This document shows positions 8,178-17,020 of a stretch of 64,000 bases of DNA, piece after piece; position 1 is the stretch's first letter; the number at the start of each line of letters is the position of its first letter. Origin of the DNA: Xiheibacterium sp038325765 (GTDB taxonomy: Bacteria; Myxococcota_A; Polyangia; Nannocystales; Nannocystaceae); assembly GCA_038325765.1 (NCBI GenBank), contig JBBQJI010000021.1, forward strand, positions 45,015-109,014, in the 5' to 3' direction. Position numbers and translations under genes: made by a program. The notes under the pieces were generated by a model that was given only the letters and a program-made list of their open reading frames with translations, was not told where the DNA came from and made no database searches.

Positions 8178-9629
8178 TCACGGCCGGAAGCGGACGTGGA
8201 AATGATTCGCGTGCCCGCGCCAGTGGCGGATGATCCCGTGCGAGCGCCCGCGACCACGCGGATACTGGAACAGCTCGTCCAAGGTGTCCTCGTCGACGCC
8301 CTTGCTCTGCGCGTGGTCGTACAGGAGCTTCTGGATGCGGTGATCCATGAAGATGTACGTGACCTCGTCGGTATCGATGAACGACTTGACGAGGATCCAC
8401 GTGCGGGCGACATCGAGGTTCTTGGCGTTGGCCTGGCGGAATTTGGTCTCGTTGGCGTCCTTGCCCGTGAGCACGTAGCCGACGTCGACGTCGCGGCCGT
8501 GTTGGTGCGACAGGTGCGGGGGGAACTTGCCGCCGCCGCGCTTGCTGATGTCGCCGACGTGGACCCGCGGACCACTGGGGCTCTTGCGGCGATAGGCCGA
8601 CGCGGCGTCCTCGATGGCGCGGATGGTCTTGGCGGTGCCCCAGGCGCCGGCCTCCCACTTGACGACGTAGTTCTTGCCCGGCCGTAGGGGCAGGCCGGCC
8701 TTCAGCACGCCGGTGTCGACGTCGCGGCCGCCGAAGCCGGCCACGATGCGACCATCGACCCACACGACCAGGCTCTGGCCGTCGCGCAGCGCGTTCGCGT
8801 CGGCGAGCTTGCCCCGCTGGTAGCGCATCATTTCGCGGGCGCTGAGACCGTATTGCACGCCGATGCTGCCGAGGGTCTCGCCGCTGGCCACGACGTGGGT
8901 CTTGCGGATGCGCTCGCGCGGCGGGATCTCGGGACACACCCAAATCTTCTTGCCGACGCTGAGCATGTCGGGGTTGCTGCGGATGCTGGGATTCAGCTTC
9001 GTCAGATCGGACTTGCGCACGCCGTAGCGCCCGGCGATCTGGCCGAGGTGCTCGCCCGGCACGACCTCGTGGGCGAACAGCGGGGTCTGCATCCCGCACT
9101 CCTTGGCCTTCACGACCTTTGCGGGCCGACCCGACGTGGCGGTGCTGCCCGCGATCGTCGTCGGCTCGACGCACACCGCGAGGCGCTGACCGACGCGCAG
9201 CTTGTCGGGGTCGGCGGCGAGCGCCGCGTTGCGGGCCAGGATGTCGCGCTCGCGCGTGTCGTACTCGATGGCGATCTGCGCGAGCGTGTCGCCGCTTTGG
9301 ACCTCGTGCGCGACGATGTGTCCGCCGGCGCCGCAGCGCACCTTGGGGCCGGCCGGCTTGGCGGGCGCAGCCCCGGTGTCGTCGGTCCCGTCGCAGACGC
9401 GCAGCTGCTGACCGAGCGAGAGCTTGCCGGGGTCGGCATGCAGCGCGCGGTTGAGTTCGACGAGCCGCCGCTGGGCTATGCCGTGCTTCGCCGCGATCCC
9501 GCTCGTCGTGTCGCCGGCGACGACGGTGTAGTCGCACGATGCCTTGGGCTCTGCGGCGACGTCGTGCGCGAAACACCACGCCACGAGCCCTGCCCACCAA
9601 CCGAGTCGCGCTGCCCGCATGCCCGCCAT
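8178..9629 (-). CDS. Four-LysM protein with M74 (MepA-like) murein endopeptidase domain
   Basis: 483 residues from ATG 9629; ATG 9620 is equally possible, as both precede the signal peptide (LGWWAGLVAWCFAHDVAAE). Four LysM-type peptidoglycan-binding units follow, starting YTVVAGDTT, HEVQSGDTL, HEVVPGEHL and HVVASGETL. The C-terminal third is a penicillin-insensitive murein endopeptidase: HLSHQHGRDVDVGY carries zinc-site His and Asp residues, and HANHFHVRF near the end supplies the other histidines. The family cleaves D-Ala to meso-diaminopimelate cross-links in peptidoglycan in the periplasm. E. coli MepA has no LysM repeats, so this is a cell-wall-anchored version. The upstream frame extends to 9677 but would put extra residues before the signal. 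Confidence 0.85.
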   Translation of the reverse strand: MAGMRAARLGWWAGLVAWCFAHDVAAEPKASCDYTVVAGDTTSGIAAKHGIAQRRLVELNRALHADPGKLSLGQQLRVCDGTDDTGAAPAKPAGPKVRCGAGGHIVAHEVQSGDTLAQIAIEYDTRERDILARNAALAADPDKLRVGQRLAVCVEPTTIAGSTATSGRPAKVVKAKECGMQTPLFAHEVVPGEHLGQIAGRYGVRKSDLTKLNPSIRSNPDMLSVGKKIWVCPEIPPRERIRKTHVVASGETLGSIGVQYGLSAREMMRYQRGKLADANALRDGQSLVVWVDGRIVAGFGGRDVDTGVLKAGLPLRPGKNYVVKWEAGAWGTAKTIRAIEDAASAYRRKSPSGPRVHVGDISKRGGGKFPPHLSHQHGRDVDVGYVLTGKDANETKFRQANAKNLDVARTWILVKSFIDTDEVTYIFMDHRIQKLLYDHAQSKGVDEDTLDELFQYPRGRGRSHGIIRHWRGHANHFHVRFRP

Positions 9630-9711
9630 GGCTTCGCACACGATCGAGCCGGCGTGCAAGGCGTAGCGATAGTGCAACCTCCGCCTGCCCTGAGCCCGGG
9701 CGCGGGTGCGA

Positions 9712-9978
9712 TCACACGCCGTGCAGCCCGAGCAGCAGCCGCCGCTTGACCGCGAAGCCCGCGTCGACGTGGTTGAACAGCGCGACCTGGAGCGCGATCG
9801 GCTGGATCAGCTCCGGCACTTCGGCCGCCGACAGCGACGCGACGTCCATGCCGTGACGCTCGCAGACCGTGGCCAGCAGCGCCGCCGGGAACGCCGTGTA
9901 CCCCTGCAGCAGCTCGATGACGTGCGCCGCTGCCGGGGACACCGGCCGCAGCGAGGGAAATGTGCGTGCGAGCGACAA
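9712..9978 (-). CDS. Small hypothetical protein
   Basis: A frame of 88 codons from a TTG at 9978, 79 bases downstream of the Ser/Thr kinase gene on the same strand. A GGAGG about 15 bases before the TTG is only a fair ribosome site. The protein looks helical and natural in composition (SPAAAHVIELLQGYTAFPAA, then VPELIQPIALQVALFNHVD), but I recognise no family. It may be co-transcribed with the kinase. The start is uncertain because no ATG or GTG is available in the coding-like part. Confidence 0.45.
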   Translation of the reverse strand: MSLARTFPSLRPVSPAAAHVIELLQGYTAFPAALLATVCERHGMDVASLSAAEVPELIQPIALQVALFNHVDAGFAVKRRLLLGLHGV

Positions 9979-10057
9979 GCGCGTGCTCTCGAGCCTCCGC
10001 GGGGGACTTCGTCCGAAGACCCGCGGGCTTGAGCACGGCGTTGGGCGGCCCTGGCCG

Positions 10058-11239
10058 CTACTCCCACATGATGCGGGACGTGAACGCGATCGCGGCCAGT
10101 TGCGAGCTGAGCGACGCATGCCTGTCGTCGGGACGCACCGCGAGACCGCGCAACACGATCACGCGCAGCCAGCTCGGGATGCGCGTGCGCGATGGCGGCG
10201 GACGCACGTTGCCCGCGAGCACGTTGTGCGCGAGTTCGCGGGCGGTGGCGCCGGCGAACGGACGCTCGCCGTAGAGCCCCTCGTACAGCGCGACACTGAA
10301 GGCGAACTGGTCGGTGCGGGCATCGGCGCCGGCGCCGGTGAACAGCTCCGGGGCCATGTACGCCGGCGTGCCCACGAACATCCCGGGGCCGGTCACGCCG
10401 GGGGTGCTGGTGATCGATCGCTCGCCACCGAGGGAGCCGTCGACCATCGACACCGACGACGACAGCGACGACGACGTCGTGGTCACATCGAGCCTGCCCC
10501 GGACGATCGCCCGCGCCAGACTGTCGGCGGGATTCGAGGTGATCGTCGTGGTGAGATCACGCCGCGAGCGCGACAGCTCGAGCGAAGCCCCGGGATCGAA
10601 CACCCCCGACACCGCGGCGTCCCACGCCGGGCCCTCGCCCAGCGTGACGAGCGACTCGTCGTCGACCCCGCCGGCACCACCCGTGGTCGACAGCAGATCC
10701 GCATCGTGCGAGTCCTGCGGCATCGCCGGCACGACGCCGAAGTGCGCGAGGCCGAAGTCGACCACCCGCGGCCGGTGGTCGGCGCCGACCAGCACGTTGG
10801 CGGGCTTGAAGTCGCGGTGCATGATCCCCAGGCCGTGGGCCGCCGCCAGGCCGCGACCGGCGTGGAAGAACATGTCGAGGACCTCGCGCCAGGTGCGGGC
10901 GGTCGCGTCCATCCACGTCGCGAGCGAGGGCCCGTCGACCAGCTCCATCGCGACATAGGCGGTGCCGTCGTGCTCGCCGACGTCGAAGATCGCGACGACG
11001 TTGGGATGCGTCAGGCGGGCGGCGCTCTGGGCCTCGCGACGGAGCTGCTCGCTGGCGACGGCGAGGTGCTCGGGGCGCACGCGATCGCGACGCAGCAGCT
11101 TGACCGCGACCTCGCGCTGGAGGACCGGATCCCAGGCGGCGTAGACGTGGCCCATGCCACCAGTGCCCACCGGCCGGCGGATCTCGAAGCGGCCGATCCG
11201 CTCGGGCTCTGGCGCGGCGGGCGGGTCTTCGGCGCTCAC
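10058..11239 (-). CDS. Eukaryote-like Ser/Thr protein kinase with long Ser/Thr-rich activation-segment insert
   Basis: 393 residues from GTG 11239, just upstream of the kinase domain. Visible motifs are the glycine loop GTGGMGHVYAA (25-35), VAVK lysine 47, the catalytic loop HRDFKPAN (141-148), DFG (161-163), GTPAYMAPE (290-298) and the closing Arg region. The proteins in this family phosphorylate Ser/Thr on cytoplasmic targets and are abundant in myxobacteria. Unusually, about 120 residues separate DFG from GTPAYMAPE, with runs such as TTTSSSLSSSVS. The protein ends soon after the kinase domain, with no membrane helix or sensor domain. It diverges from selB across a 69-base gap. Confidence 0.9.
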   Translation of the reverse strand: MSAEDPPAAPEPERIGRFEIRRPVGTGGMGHVYAAWDPVLQREVAVKLLRRDRVRPEHLAVASEQLRREAQSAARLTHPNVVAIFDVGEHDGTAYVAMELVDGPSLATWMDATARTWREVLDMFFHAGRGLAAAHGLGIMHRDFKPANVLVGADHRPRVVDFGLAHFGVVPAMPQDSHDADLLSTTGGAGGVDDESLVTLGEGPAWDAAVSGVFDPGASLELSRSRRDLTTTITSNPADSLARAIVRGRLDVTTTSSSLSSSVSMVDGSLGGERSITSTPGVTGPGMFVGTPAYMAPELFTGAGADARTDQFAFSVALYEGLYGERPFAGATARELAHNVLAGNVRPPPSRTRIPSWLRVIVLRGLAVRPDDRHASLSSQLAAIAFTSRIMWE

Positions 11240-11308
11240 GGTCGGCGCAAGCCTACCACCGGCGGGCGGGCACAGCGAATTCCCCGGCGCTGGCCGTACA
11301 CTCCGGCG

Positions 11309-13321
11309 GTGAGCAAGCCGCCCCATGCGGTGGTCCTCGGCACCGCCGGCCACATCGACCACGGCAAGACCAGCTTGGTGCGCGCGCTGACCGGGGTCGA
11401 TACCGATCGGCTGCCCGAGGAGAAGCGCCGCGGGATCACGATCGAGCTCGGCTTCGCGCCGTGGCGCATCGACGCCGACCACGAGGCGAGCATCGTCGAC
11501 GTGCCCGGTCACGAGGCATTCGTGCGCACGATGGTCGCCGGCGCCGGCGGCATCGATGCGGTGCTGCTCGTGGTCTCGGCCGAGGACGGGGTCATGCCGC
11601 AGACCCGCGAGCACATCAACGTCTGTCGCCTGCTCGGCGTGAGCGCGGCGGTGGTGGCCTTGACGAAGGTCGACCGGCTCGGCGACGACCCCGAGGCGGT
11701 CGATCTGGCGCAGGACGACGTGCGCGATGCGCTGGTGGGCACGCCCTTCGCCGAGGCCGCGATCGTGCCGTGCAGCGCCACCACCGGCCACGGCCTAGAC
11801 GCGCTGCGCCGCGCCGTGATCGCGGCGATCGATCGGCTGCCGCGACGCGACGCGACAGGCCCGGTGATCTTGCCCGTGGATCGGGTGTTCTCGATCCGCG
11901 GCCACGGCACGGTCGTCACCGGCACGCTGCTGTCGGGCGCGATCTTTCTGCGCGGCGACGAGGCGCTCGAGCTGGTGGCACAGGGCGATCGCCCGGGGCG
12001 CCCGCTCCGGGCGCGCGCGGCCCAGGTCCGCAGCGAAGCGCGGGATCGTGTGATCGCCGGCAACCGCCTCGCCCTCAACCTCGCGGGTGTCGACACCGGT
12101 GTGCTCGCCCGCGGCGACGTGATCACCCGGGGTCCGATCGTCTCGTCCCAGTCGGTGGTGCACGTGCGCCTGTTCCACCTGCCCGGCCGCGGCGCTCCGT
12201 GGCGCGCCGGCACCACCGTCGAGTTGTGCGCGGGCACTGCCCACTGCACCGCCGTGCTCGATCCGCTGTGGCTGGTGCCCGACCCCGACGCAGCCGCCGC
12301 GTCACCGACCGATGATGCGATCACCGTCGCCGCTGGACGCGAGGCCCTCGTGCGGGTGCGGCTCGCCGCGGCGCTACCGGTGTGGGCGGGCCAGCGGGTC
12401 GTGGTGCGCGCCTTCGTGGAGCCCGTCGGTGATGGGTCGGGTCGCACGGTCGGCGGCGGCATCGTCGTGGATCCCGAGCCCCCGGTGGGCCGAGCCCAAC
12501 GTGCGCGGTGGATTGCGCTCGCGCGCGCCCTGGGTGGCAGTGGCGACGCGGACCGCATCGCCGCGCTCGTCGACGACGCAGGCACCATGGGCATCGCCGA
12601 AGGCGCACTGGCCCGACGCGCCGCCGCGCGTGATCTCACCCGCGAGCTCGCGCGGATCACCGCGCCGCGCGGCGACGTCGTCGACGTGGGCGGCGGTCAC
12701 TTCGTGCACGAGCGGTGGCTGCGACCCCTGGTCGATCAGGTGATCGCGATCGTCGATCGATTCCACGCCGCCAATCCCATGCAGGCGGGGATCGGCCGCG
12801 CCACGCTCGAGAGCATGCTGGGCGCTCGCATCGCCCGCGAAGTCGCCGCAGCCGCGGTCGCGCGGGCGGTGGCGCGGGGTGCGGTGCGCGTCATCGACGA
12901 AGCGGGCAGCCTCGCGCGCCCAGGAAAGGGCCTTCAACGCGGCGGCGCGCTACCGGGGCACATGAAGACGATCCTGGCGATGTACGCGGAGCGCGGCACA
13001 ACCCCGCCGACGCTCCGTGAGATCGAAGGCGCCACATCTCTGTCTGGACGCCAGGTCCTCGAGATGGTCACGTCGCTGCAGCGCCTGGGCAAGCTGGTGC
13101 GGCTCAGCGACGAGCTCTCCCTCGACGTCGCCGCCCACGAAGGCCTCGTCGCGACGATCCGCGACCACCTGCGCGGCGCAGGGACGATCGACGTCCAGGC
13201 GCTCAAGCAGCTGACGGGTCTGTCGCGCAAGTTCGCCGTGCCGCTGCTCGAACACCTCGACGCGCTCGGGCTGACCCTGCGGCGCGGCGATACGCGAGTC
13301 CCCGGGCCGCGGATGGATTGA
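11309..13321 (+). CDS. selB: Selenocysteine-specific translation elongation factor SelB
   Basis: 670 residues from GTG 11309. The N-terminus is a translational GTPase: GTAGHIDHGKTS (G1), ITIELGFA, DVPGHEAF (G3) and TKVDR (G4). Beta-barrel domains follow, and then a C-terminal winged-helix array (LREIEGATSLSGRQVLEM, VQALKQLTGLSRKFAVPLLEHL), which in SelB binds the SECIS hairpin of selenoprotein mRNA. The family delivers Sec-tRNA to UGA codons on the ribosome. No selA, selD or tRNA-Sec is seen in the window. The gene stands alone, divergent from the kinase gene. Confidence 0.93.
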   Translation: MSKPPHAVVLGTAGHIDHGKTSLVRALTGVDTDRLPEEKRRGITIELGFAPWRIDADHEASIVDVPGHEAFVRTMVAGAGGIDAVLLVVSAEDGVMPQTREHINVCRLLGVSAAVVALTKVDRLGDDPEAVDLAQDDVRDALVGTPFAEAAIVPCSATTGHGLDALRRAVIAAIDRLPRRDATGPVILPVDRVFSIRGHGTVVTGTLLSGAIFLRGDEALELVAQGDRPGRPLRARAAQVRSEARDRVIAGNRLALNLAGVDTGVLARGDVITRGPIVSSQSVVHVRLFHLPGRGAPWRAGTTVELCAGTAHCTAVLDPLWLVPDPDAAAASPTDDAITVAAGREALVRVRLAAALPVWAGQRVVVRAFVEPVGDGSGRTVGGGIVVDPEPPVGRAQRARWIALARALGGSGDADRIAALVDDAGTMGIAEGALARRAAARDLTRELARITAPRGDVVDVGGGHFVHERWLRPLVDQVIAIVDRFHAANPMQAGIGRATLESMLGARIAREVAAAAVARAVARGAVRVIDEAGSLARPGKGLQRGGALPGHMKTILAMYAERGTTPPTLREIEGATSLSGRQVLEMVTSLQRLGKLVRLSDELSLDVAAHEGLVATIRDHLRGAGTIDVQALKQLTGLSRKFAVPLLEHLDALGLTLRRGDTRVPGPRMD

Positions 13322-13442
13322 GCCGCAGAGGATGCGTGGCGCAGCGACGCCCCAGGACACAGACGGCGACCTGCAGCCATTTTGCGCGGTGGTCGGCGGC
13401 GCATCGCGAAGCGCAGACTCGGGGGCGTGCCATACTCCGGCC

Positions 13443-13925
13443 ATGAGCCCACGCCTGCTTCCGTTCGCGCTGGCGGCCGCCACGGCGTGCACCGCCGATG
13501 CCGACGCCGATGCCGATGCCGACGCCGACGCCGACGGCACGCCGGCGGGCGGTTGTGCCGACGAGACGCGGGACGACGAGTACGCCCTCGGCCTCGAGCG
13601 CAGCGGCGAGCGCCTAACCGTGCGCTTCGTCGATGCCATGCCGGCACCACCGGCCCGTTTCGACAACACCTGGATCATCGAGGTCGTCGATCTCGCCTCG
13701 GGCATGCCCGTCGACGACGCCGTGCTCGAGGTCGATCCGAGGATGCCCGATCACAACCACGGCACGTCGATCCAATGCGAAGTGACCGCGATGGCTGCGC
13801 CCGGCCAGTTCCAGCTCGATCCGGTGAACCTGTTCATGCCAGGGCTGTGGGAAGTCGAGCTGGATTTCACGCTCGCCGACGAGACCACCGACCGCGTCGT
13901 GTTCAAGTTCTGCGTCGACCCGTAG
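13443..13925 (+). CDS. YtkA/FixH-like lipoprotein
   Basis: 160 residues. The ATG opens a short lipoprotein signal (LAAATAC) followed by an Asp-Ala spacer of seven repeats. The remaining 120 residues look like an immunoglobulin-type YtkA/FixH-like domain: TWIIEVVDLASGMPVDDA, MPDHNHGT, then MPGLWEVELDFTL. Such domains occur beside cytochrome oxidase and copper genes. Here the next genes are RegB/RegA-like, which fits a respiratory or metal context, but that is inference. The conserved MPxHxHG element might bind metal. Confidence 0.7.
   Translation: MSPRLLPFALAAATACTADADADADADADADGTPAGGCADETRDDEYALGLERSGERLTVRFVDAMPAPPARFDNTWIIEVVDLASGMPVDDAVLEVDPRMPDHNHGTSIQCEVTAMAAPGQFQLDPVNLFMPGLWEVELDFTLADETTDRVVFKFCVDP
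13494..13535. repeat. Hexanucleotide repeat coding (Asp-Ala) spacer
   Basis: Seven tandem GCCGAT/GCCGAC hexamers encode an alternating Ala-Asp run directly after the lipidated Cys. A reverse-strand repeat of the same kind occurs in the lipoprotein gene at 51151-51798. Confidence 0.85.
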
Positions 13926-14043
13926 CGCGCGTCGGATCGCGCGCGGCGGCGCCGGCGTGTGCAGGTGCGGTGGTTTTTCGCAGTGGTGACCGCGACCGCC
14001 CACCGGCCTTGACACCCCCGCACGCCCCGGGCACTTCGGTGCC

Positions 14044-15339
14044 GTGCCCGCAGGGATCGAGTCGAGCGCCAGCTTGCCCTGGCTCGCCCGTCTGCGCTGG
14101 CTCGCAATCGCGAGCCAGCTGCTCGCCCTCGTGCTCTACGACCGCGAGCTGGGAGCCGCGATCCCCTGGGCCGTGATCGCGCCGCTGGTCGGTGTTGCGG
14201 TGGCCTCGAACACCGCCCTCACAGCCTGGATCCGCCGCCACCCGGCGCCGCCGCAGGCCGCCCGGATCACGACGGCGCTGCTGACCCTCGACACCTTGCT
14301 GCTCACCGGGCTGCTCGCGGCATCGGGCGGCCCGACCAACCCGTTCACGATCTTCTACATCGTGCACATCGTGCTCGCGGCGCTGGTGCTCGAGACCCGC
14401 CCCACGGTGTGGATCACGATGCTGTCGGCGCTCGGATTCGCGGCCCTGTTCCTGCTCCCCGAGCAGGACCACTCCGCGCACGCGGGCCACCACGGCCAAG
14501 ACCCGATGCTCACGGGACACCTGCGAGGGATGTGGATCGCGTTCGCGGTGGCGGCTGCCGTCATCGCCTACTTCGTCCGCAAGATCTCGTTGACGATCGC
14601 CTCGCAGCGCGAACAGATCACGCTGCTGCGCGAGCGCGACGCCTCGCGGGCGCGCATGGCCTCGCTCGCCGCCCTGTCCGCCGGCGCCGCCCACGAGCTC
14701 GGGACGCCGCTGGGCACCATCGCCGTCGCCGCCCGCGAACTCGAGCTCGCGCTGCAGCGTGGCACCCCGGGCAGCGACGCGGTCGCCGACGCGCAGCTCA
14801 TCGCGGCCGAGGTCGAGCGTTGCCGCATCATCATCGGGGGCATGGCCGCCGAGACTCCGCTCGAGGATCTCCGCGTCGGTGCGGTGCAGCCGCAGCAGCT
14901 GTTCGACGCCATCTTGCGCCGTTTCGACGCCGAGGGCGCCGCACGGGTGGTCTGCAGCGCAGCTCCTGGCGACGCCACCATCGTCTGTCCGCTCGAGGGG
15001 GTCGCCCGCACGGCGGCGACGCTGGTGAAGAACGCCCTCGATGCGTCGGGTCCCGATGACGGCGCGATCGAGCTCGAGCTCGTCGCCGATCCGACGAGCC
15101 TCACGCTGACGGTGCGTGATCGCGGTGATGGCCTCCGTGCCGATGCGGTCGAGCGCGCCGGCGAGCCGTTTTTCACGACCAAGCAACCGGGCGCAGGCAT
15201 GGGCCTGGGCCTGTTCATCGCCCGCACCTACGCCGAGAGCCTCGGCGGGCGGCTGGTGCTGCACCCGCGGAGCCCACGCGGCACCCTTGCCGTCCTCAGC
15301 CTGCCGCGGATGTTCGCCACCGAGACCGTAGTCGAATGA
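14044..15339 (+). CDS. RegB/PrrB-type membrane redox sensor histidine kinase
   Basis: 431 residues from GTG 14044. The first 180 residues have about six hydrophobic segments. The RegB-type quinone-binding heptapeptide GGPTNPF is at 95-101. The dimerisation/phosphorylation box AAHELGTPLGTIA places the phospho-acceptor at His217. Cys260 in VERCRIII sits where RegB has its redox-active cysteine. The ATPase part ends with GDGLRADAVERAGEPFFTT and GMGLGLFIARTYAES. RegB-type kinases sense quinone pool and oxidation state and phosphorylate RegA. The response regulator gene overlaps the stop codon (ATGA). Family confidence is high; the regulated genes are unknown. Confidence 0.9.
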   Translation: MPAGIESSASLPWLARLRWLAIASQLLALVLYDRELGAAIPWAVIAPLVGVAVASNTALTAWIRRHPAPPQAARITTALLTLDTLLLTGLLAASGGPTNPFTIFYIVHIVLAALVLETRPTVWITMLSALGFAALFLLPEQDHSAHAGHHGQDPMLTGHLRGMWIAFAVAAAVIAYFVRKISLTIASQREQITLLRERDASRARMASLAALSAGAAHELGTPLGTIAVAARELELALQRGTPGSDAVADAQLIAAEVERCRIIIGGMAAETPLEDLRVGAVQPQQLFDAILRRFDAEGAARVVCSAAPGDATIVCPLEGVARTAATLVKNALDASGPDDGAIELELVADPTSLTLTVRDRGDGLRADAVERAGEPFFTTKQPGAGMGLGLFIARTYAESLGGRLVLHPRSPRGTLAVLSLPRMFATETVVE

Positions 15340-15869
15340 ACCCACCGATTCTCCTGGTCGACGACGACGATCGATTCCGCGAGCGACTGGCCCGGGCGTT
15401 CTCCGATCGCGGCATCGAGGTGTGGCAAGCCAGCGATCGCGACGGCGCGATCGCGATCGCGCGCACTCAGGTGATCGAGCGTGCGGTCGTCGATCTGCGC
15501 ATGCCCGGCGCCCATGGCCTGCGGGTGCTCCGCGAGCTGCTCGAGCTCCACCCTGCGGCGGCGATCGTGATCCTCACGGGGTTCTTCTCCATCGCCACCA
15601 CGGTCGATGCCATCCGGCTCGGCGCCCGCGACTACTTGGTCAAGCCCTGCGATGCCGATCGCATCCTCGGTGCGTTCGAGCGCGAGGCCGGCGAGACGGG
15701 CGAGACGGCGCTCCAGCTCGAGACGCCGTCGCTCGCTCGGATCGAGTGGGAGCACATCGAGCGGGTGCTGCGAGAATGCGGCGGCAACATCTCCAAGGCC
15801 GCGCGGGTGCTCGGCATCCACCGCCGCACGCTGCAGTACAAGCTGTCGAAATTCCCGCAGTCCCGCTGA
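15336..15869 (+). CDS. RegA/PrrA-type response regulator
   Basis: 177 residues, overlapping the kinase gene by four bases (ATGA). The receiver domain shows the acidic cluster DDDD (9-12), the phospho-acceptor Asp53 in VVDLRMPG, a Thr in ILTGFFS and Lys in YLVKPCD. A short linker leads to a Fis-type helix-turn-helix (GNISKAARVLGIHRRTLQYKL). This is the compact architecture of RegA/PrrA/ActR redox regulators, without a sigma-54 AAA domain. It would bind DNA on phosphorylation by the adjacent kinase. Confidence 0.92.
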   Translation: MNPPILLVDDDDRFRERLARAFSDRGIEVWQASDRDGAIAIARTQVIERAVVDLRMPGAHGLRVLRELLELHPAAAIVILTGFFSIATTVDAIRLGARDYLVKPCDADRILGAFEREAGETGETALQLETPSLARIEWEHIERVLRECGGNISKAARVLGIHRRTLQYKLSKFPQSR

Positions 15870-16100
15870 GCGATCGCGAGTGGAAGGGGGAGCGGGCGGC
15901 TCTCATTAAAGGACTGCGAGCAACCGGGGCGGCGGCGCACGCCTCGGGCTCTGCCGCGCAGGTACGCCGGGTCTGCCGGCTTACGCTGCCGCCCGCCGTC
16001 GTCGCGGACCGGTCGACGATCCAAGCGCACACTTGCGGTCGCCACGCGACTGCGGTGCACTCGGGCGCCCGATGCCGACCTCGGGTGGAAGAGAGCCCCC

Positions 16101-17015
16101 ATGACCAAGACATTCCTGCTGACACTCGGCCTCGCCGCGGCGCTGCCCGGCGTGATGATCGCGGGCACCGCGATCGCCGGCGACGATCCCCCCGTCGCGA
16201 AGACCACGGCGGCACCCGCGGACGACCCGGCGCCCGCGGCCCCCAGTGCGCCGGAGGTCACCGACAAGGCCGCCCTCGCCGATGACATCCTGGCCATCAT
16301 CGCCCTACCGCTGGTGGCCGACGATGCCCGCGAGGCGGGCGTCGATGCTGCCGACATCGTCCTTGCGATCGACGCCGTCGACGCCAGCGGCGGATCGCCG
16401 GCCGACGCCAGCGCGGTGATCGCCGCCGAGGCCGACGCGACCCGCAAGCGCGGCCCGAAGAAGGGCTTTGGCCTGTGGGTGCGCACCCACGTCGCCGACG
16501 GGAAGCGCGGCGAAGAGCTCGCCGCGCTCATCGCGAAGAAGAAGGCCGAGTACACCGAGCTGAGCGACGCGGACCGGGTCGAGATCGACGCCCGGATCGA
16601 CGCGAAGCTCGCGACGATGCACGACACCTGGGTCGAGCACCGCAAGCAGTTGAACGAGCGGCGACGCGAACTCGTCGCCAAAGGCAAGAAGGCCGTGCGC
16701 AAGGGCCAGGCTGACCTCGCGACCCTCGAACAGAAGATCGCGAAGAGCGACGCCCGCAAGAAGCGGCTCGCGGAAGCGATCGCGACCGATCCGGCCCGCA
16801 AGGCGGCATGGGAGAAGATGCTGAAGAAGGTGGACAAGCGCGTCGAGAAGCTCGAGGAGATCGCCGAGCGCACCGAAGACAGGGTCGAGGGCGCCGAGGA
16901 CCGGCTCGATGCCGCCGAGGATCGCAAGGAGAAGCGCGACGAGAAGCGCGACGAGATCCGGACCAAGATCCAAGAGAAGAAGGCCGAACGCGACGCCGAA
17001 GGCAAGGGCGGGTGA
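16101..17015 (+). CDS. Secreted Lys/Glu-rich coiled-coil protein
   Basis: 304 residues. A signal peptide (MTKTFLLTLGLAAALPGVM, cleavage near AIAG) is followed by an Ala/Pro-rich stretch and a helical domain. Residues from about 140 to the end are highly charged and very likely a long coiled coil (repeated EDR, KEKRDEK). The start follows a purine-rich site (GGAAGAGAG). I recognise no family. It is likely periplasmic or surface-exposed. The next lipoprotein gene starts six bases after its stop, so they form a pair. Confidence 0.75.
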   Translation: MTKTFLLTLGLAAALPGVMIAGTAIAGDDPPVAKTTAAPADDPAPAAPSAPEVTDKAALADDILAIIALPLVADDAREAGVDAADIVLAIDAVDASGGSPADASAVIAAEADATRKRGPKKGFGLWVRTHVADGKRGEELAALIAKKKAEYTELSDADRVEIDARIDAKLATMHDTWVEHRKQLNERRRELVAKGKKAVRKGQADLATLEQKIAKSDARKKRLAEAIATDPARKAAWEKMLKKVDKRVEKLEEIAERTEDRVEGAEDRLDAAEDRKEKRDEKRDEIRTKIQEKKAERDAEGKGG

Positions 17016-17020
17016 TCACC

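Noticed and set aside
7864..9639. A 591-codon minus-strand frame overlapping the M74 gene in another phase
   Set aside because: Its product is a run of Arg and Ala residues with no motif. The other phase has LysM and M74 signatures.
14005..14035. A TTGACA-containing promoter for regB
   Set aside because: TTGACA is present before the gene, but there is no acceptable -10 box at the right distance.
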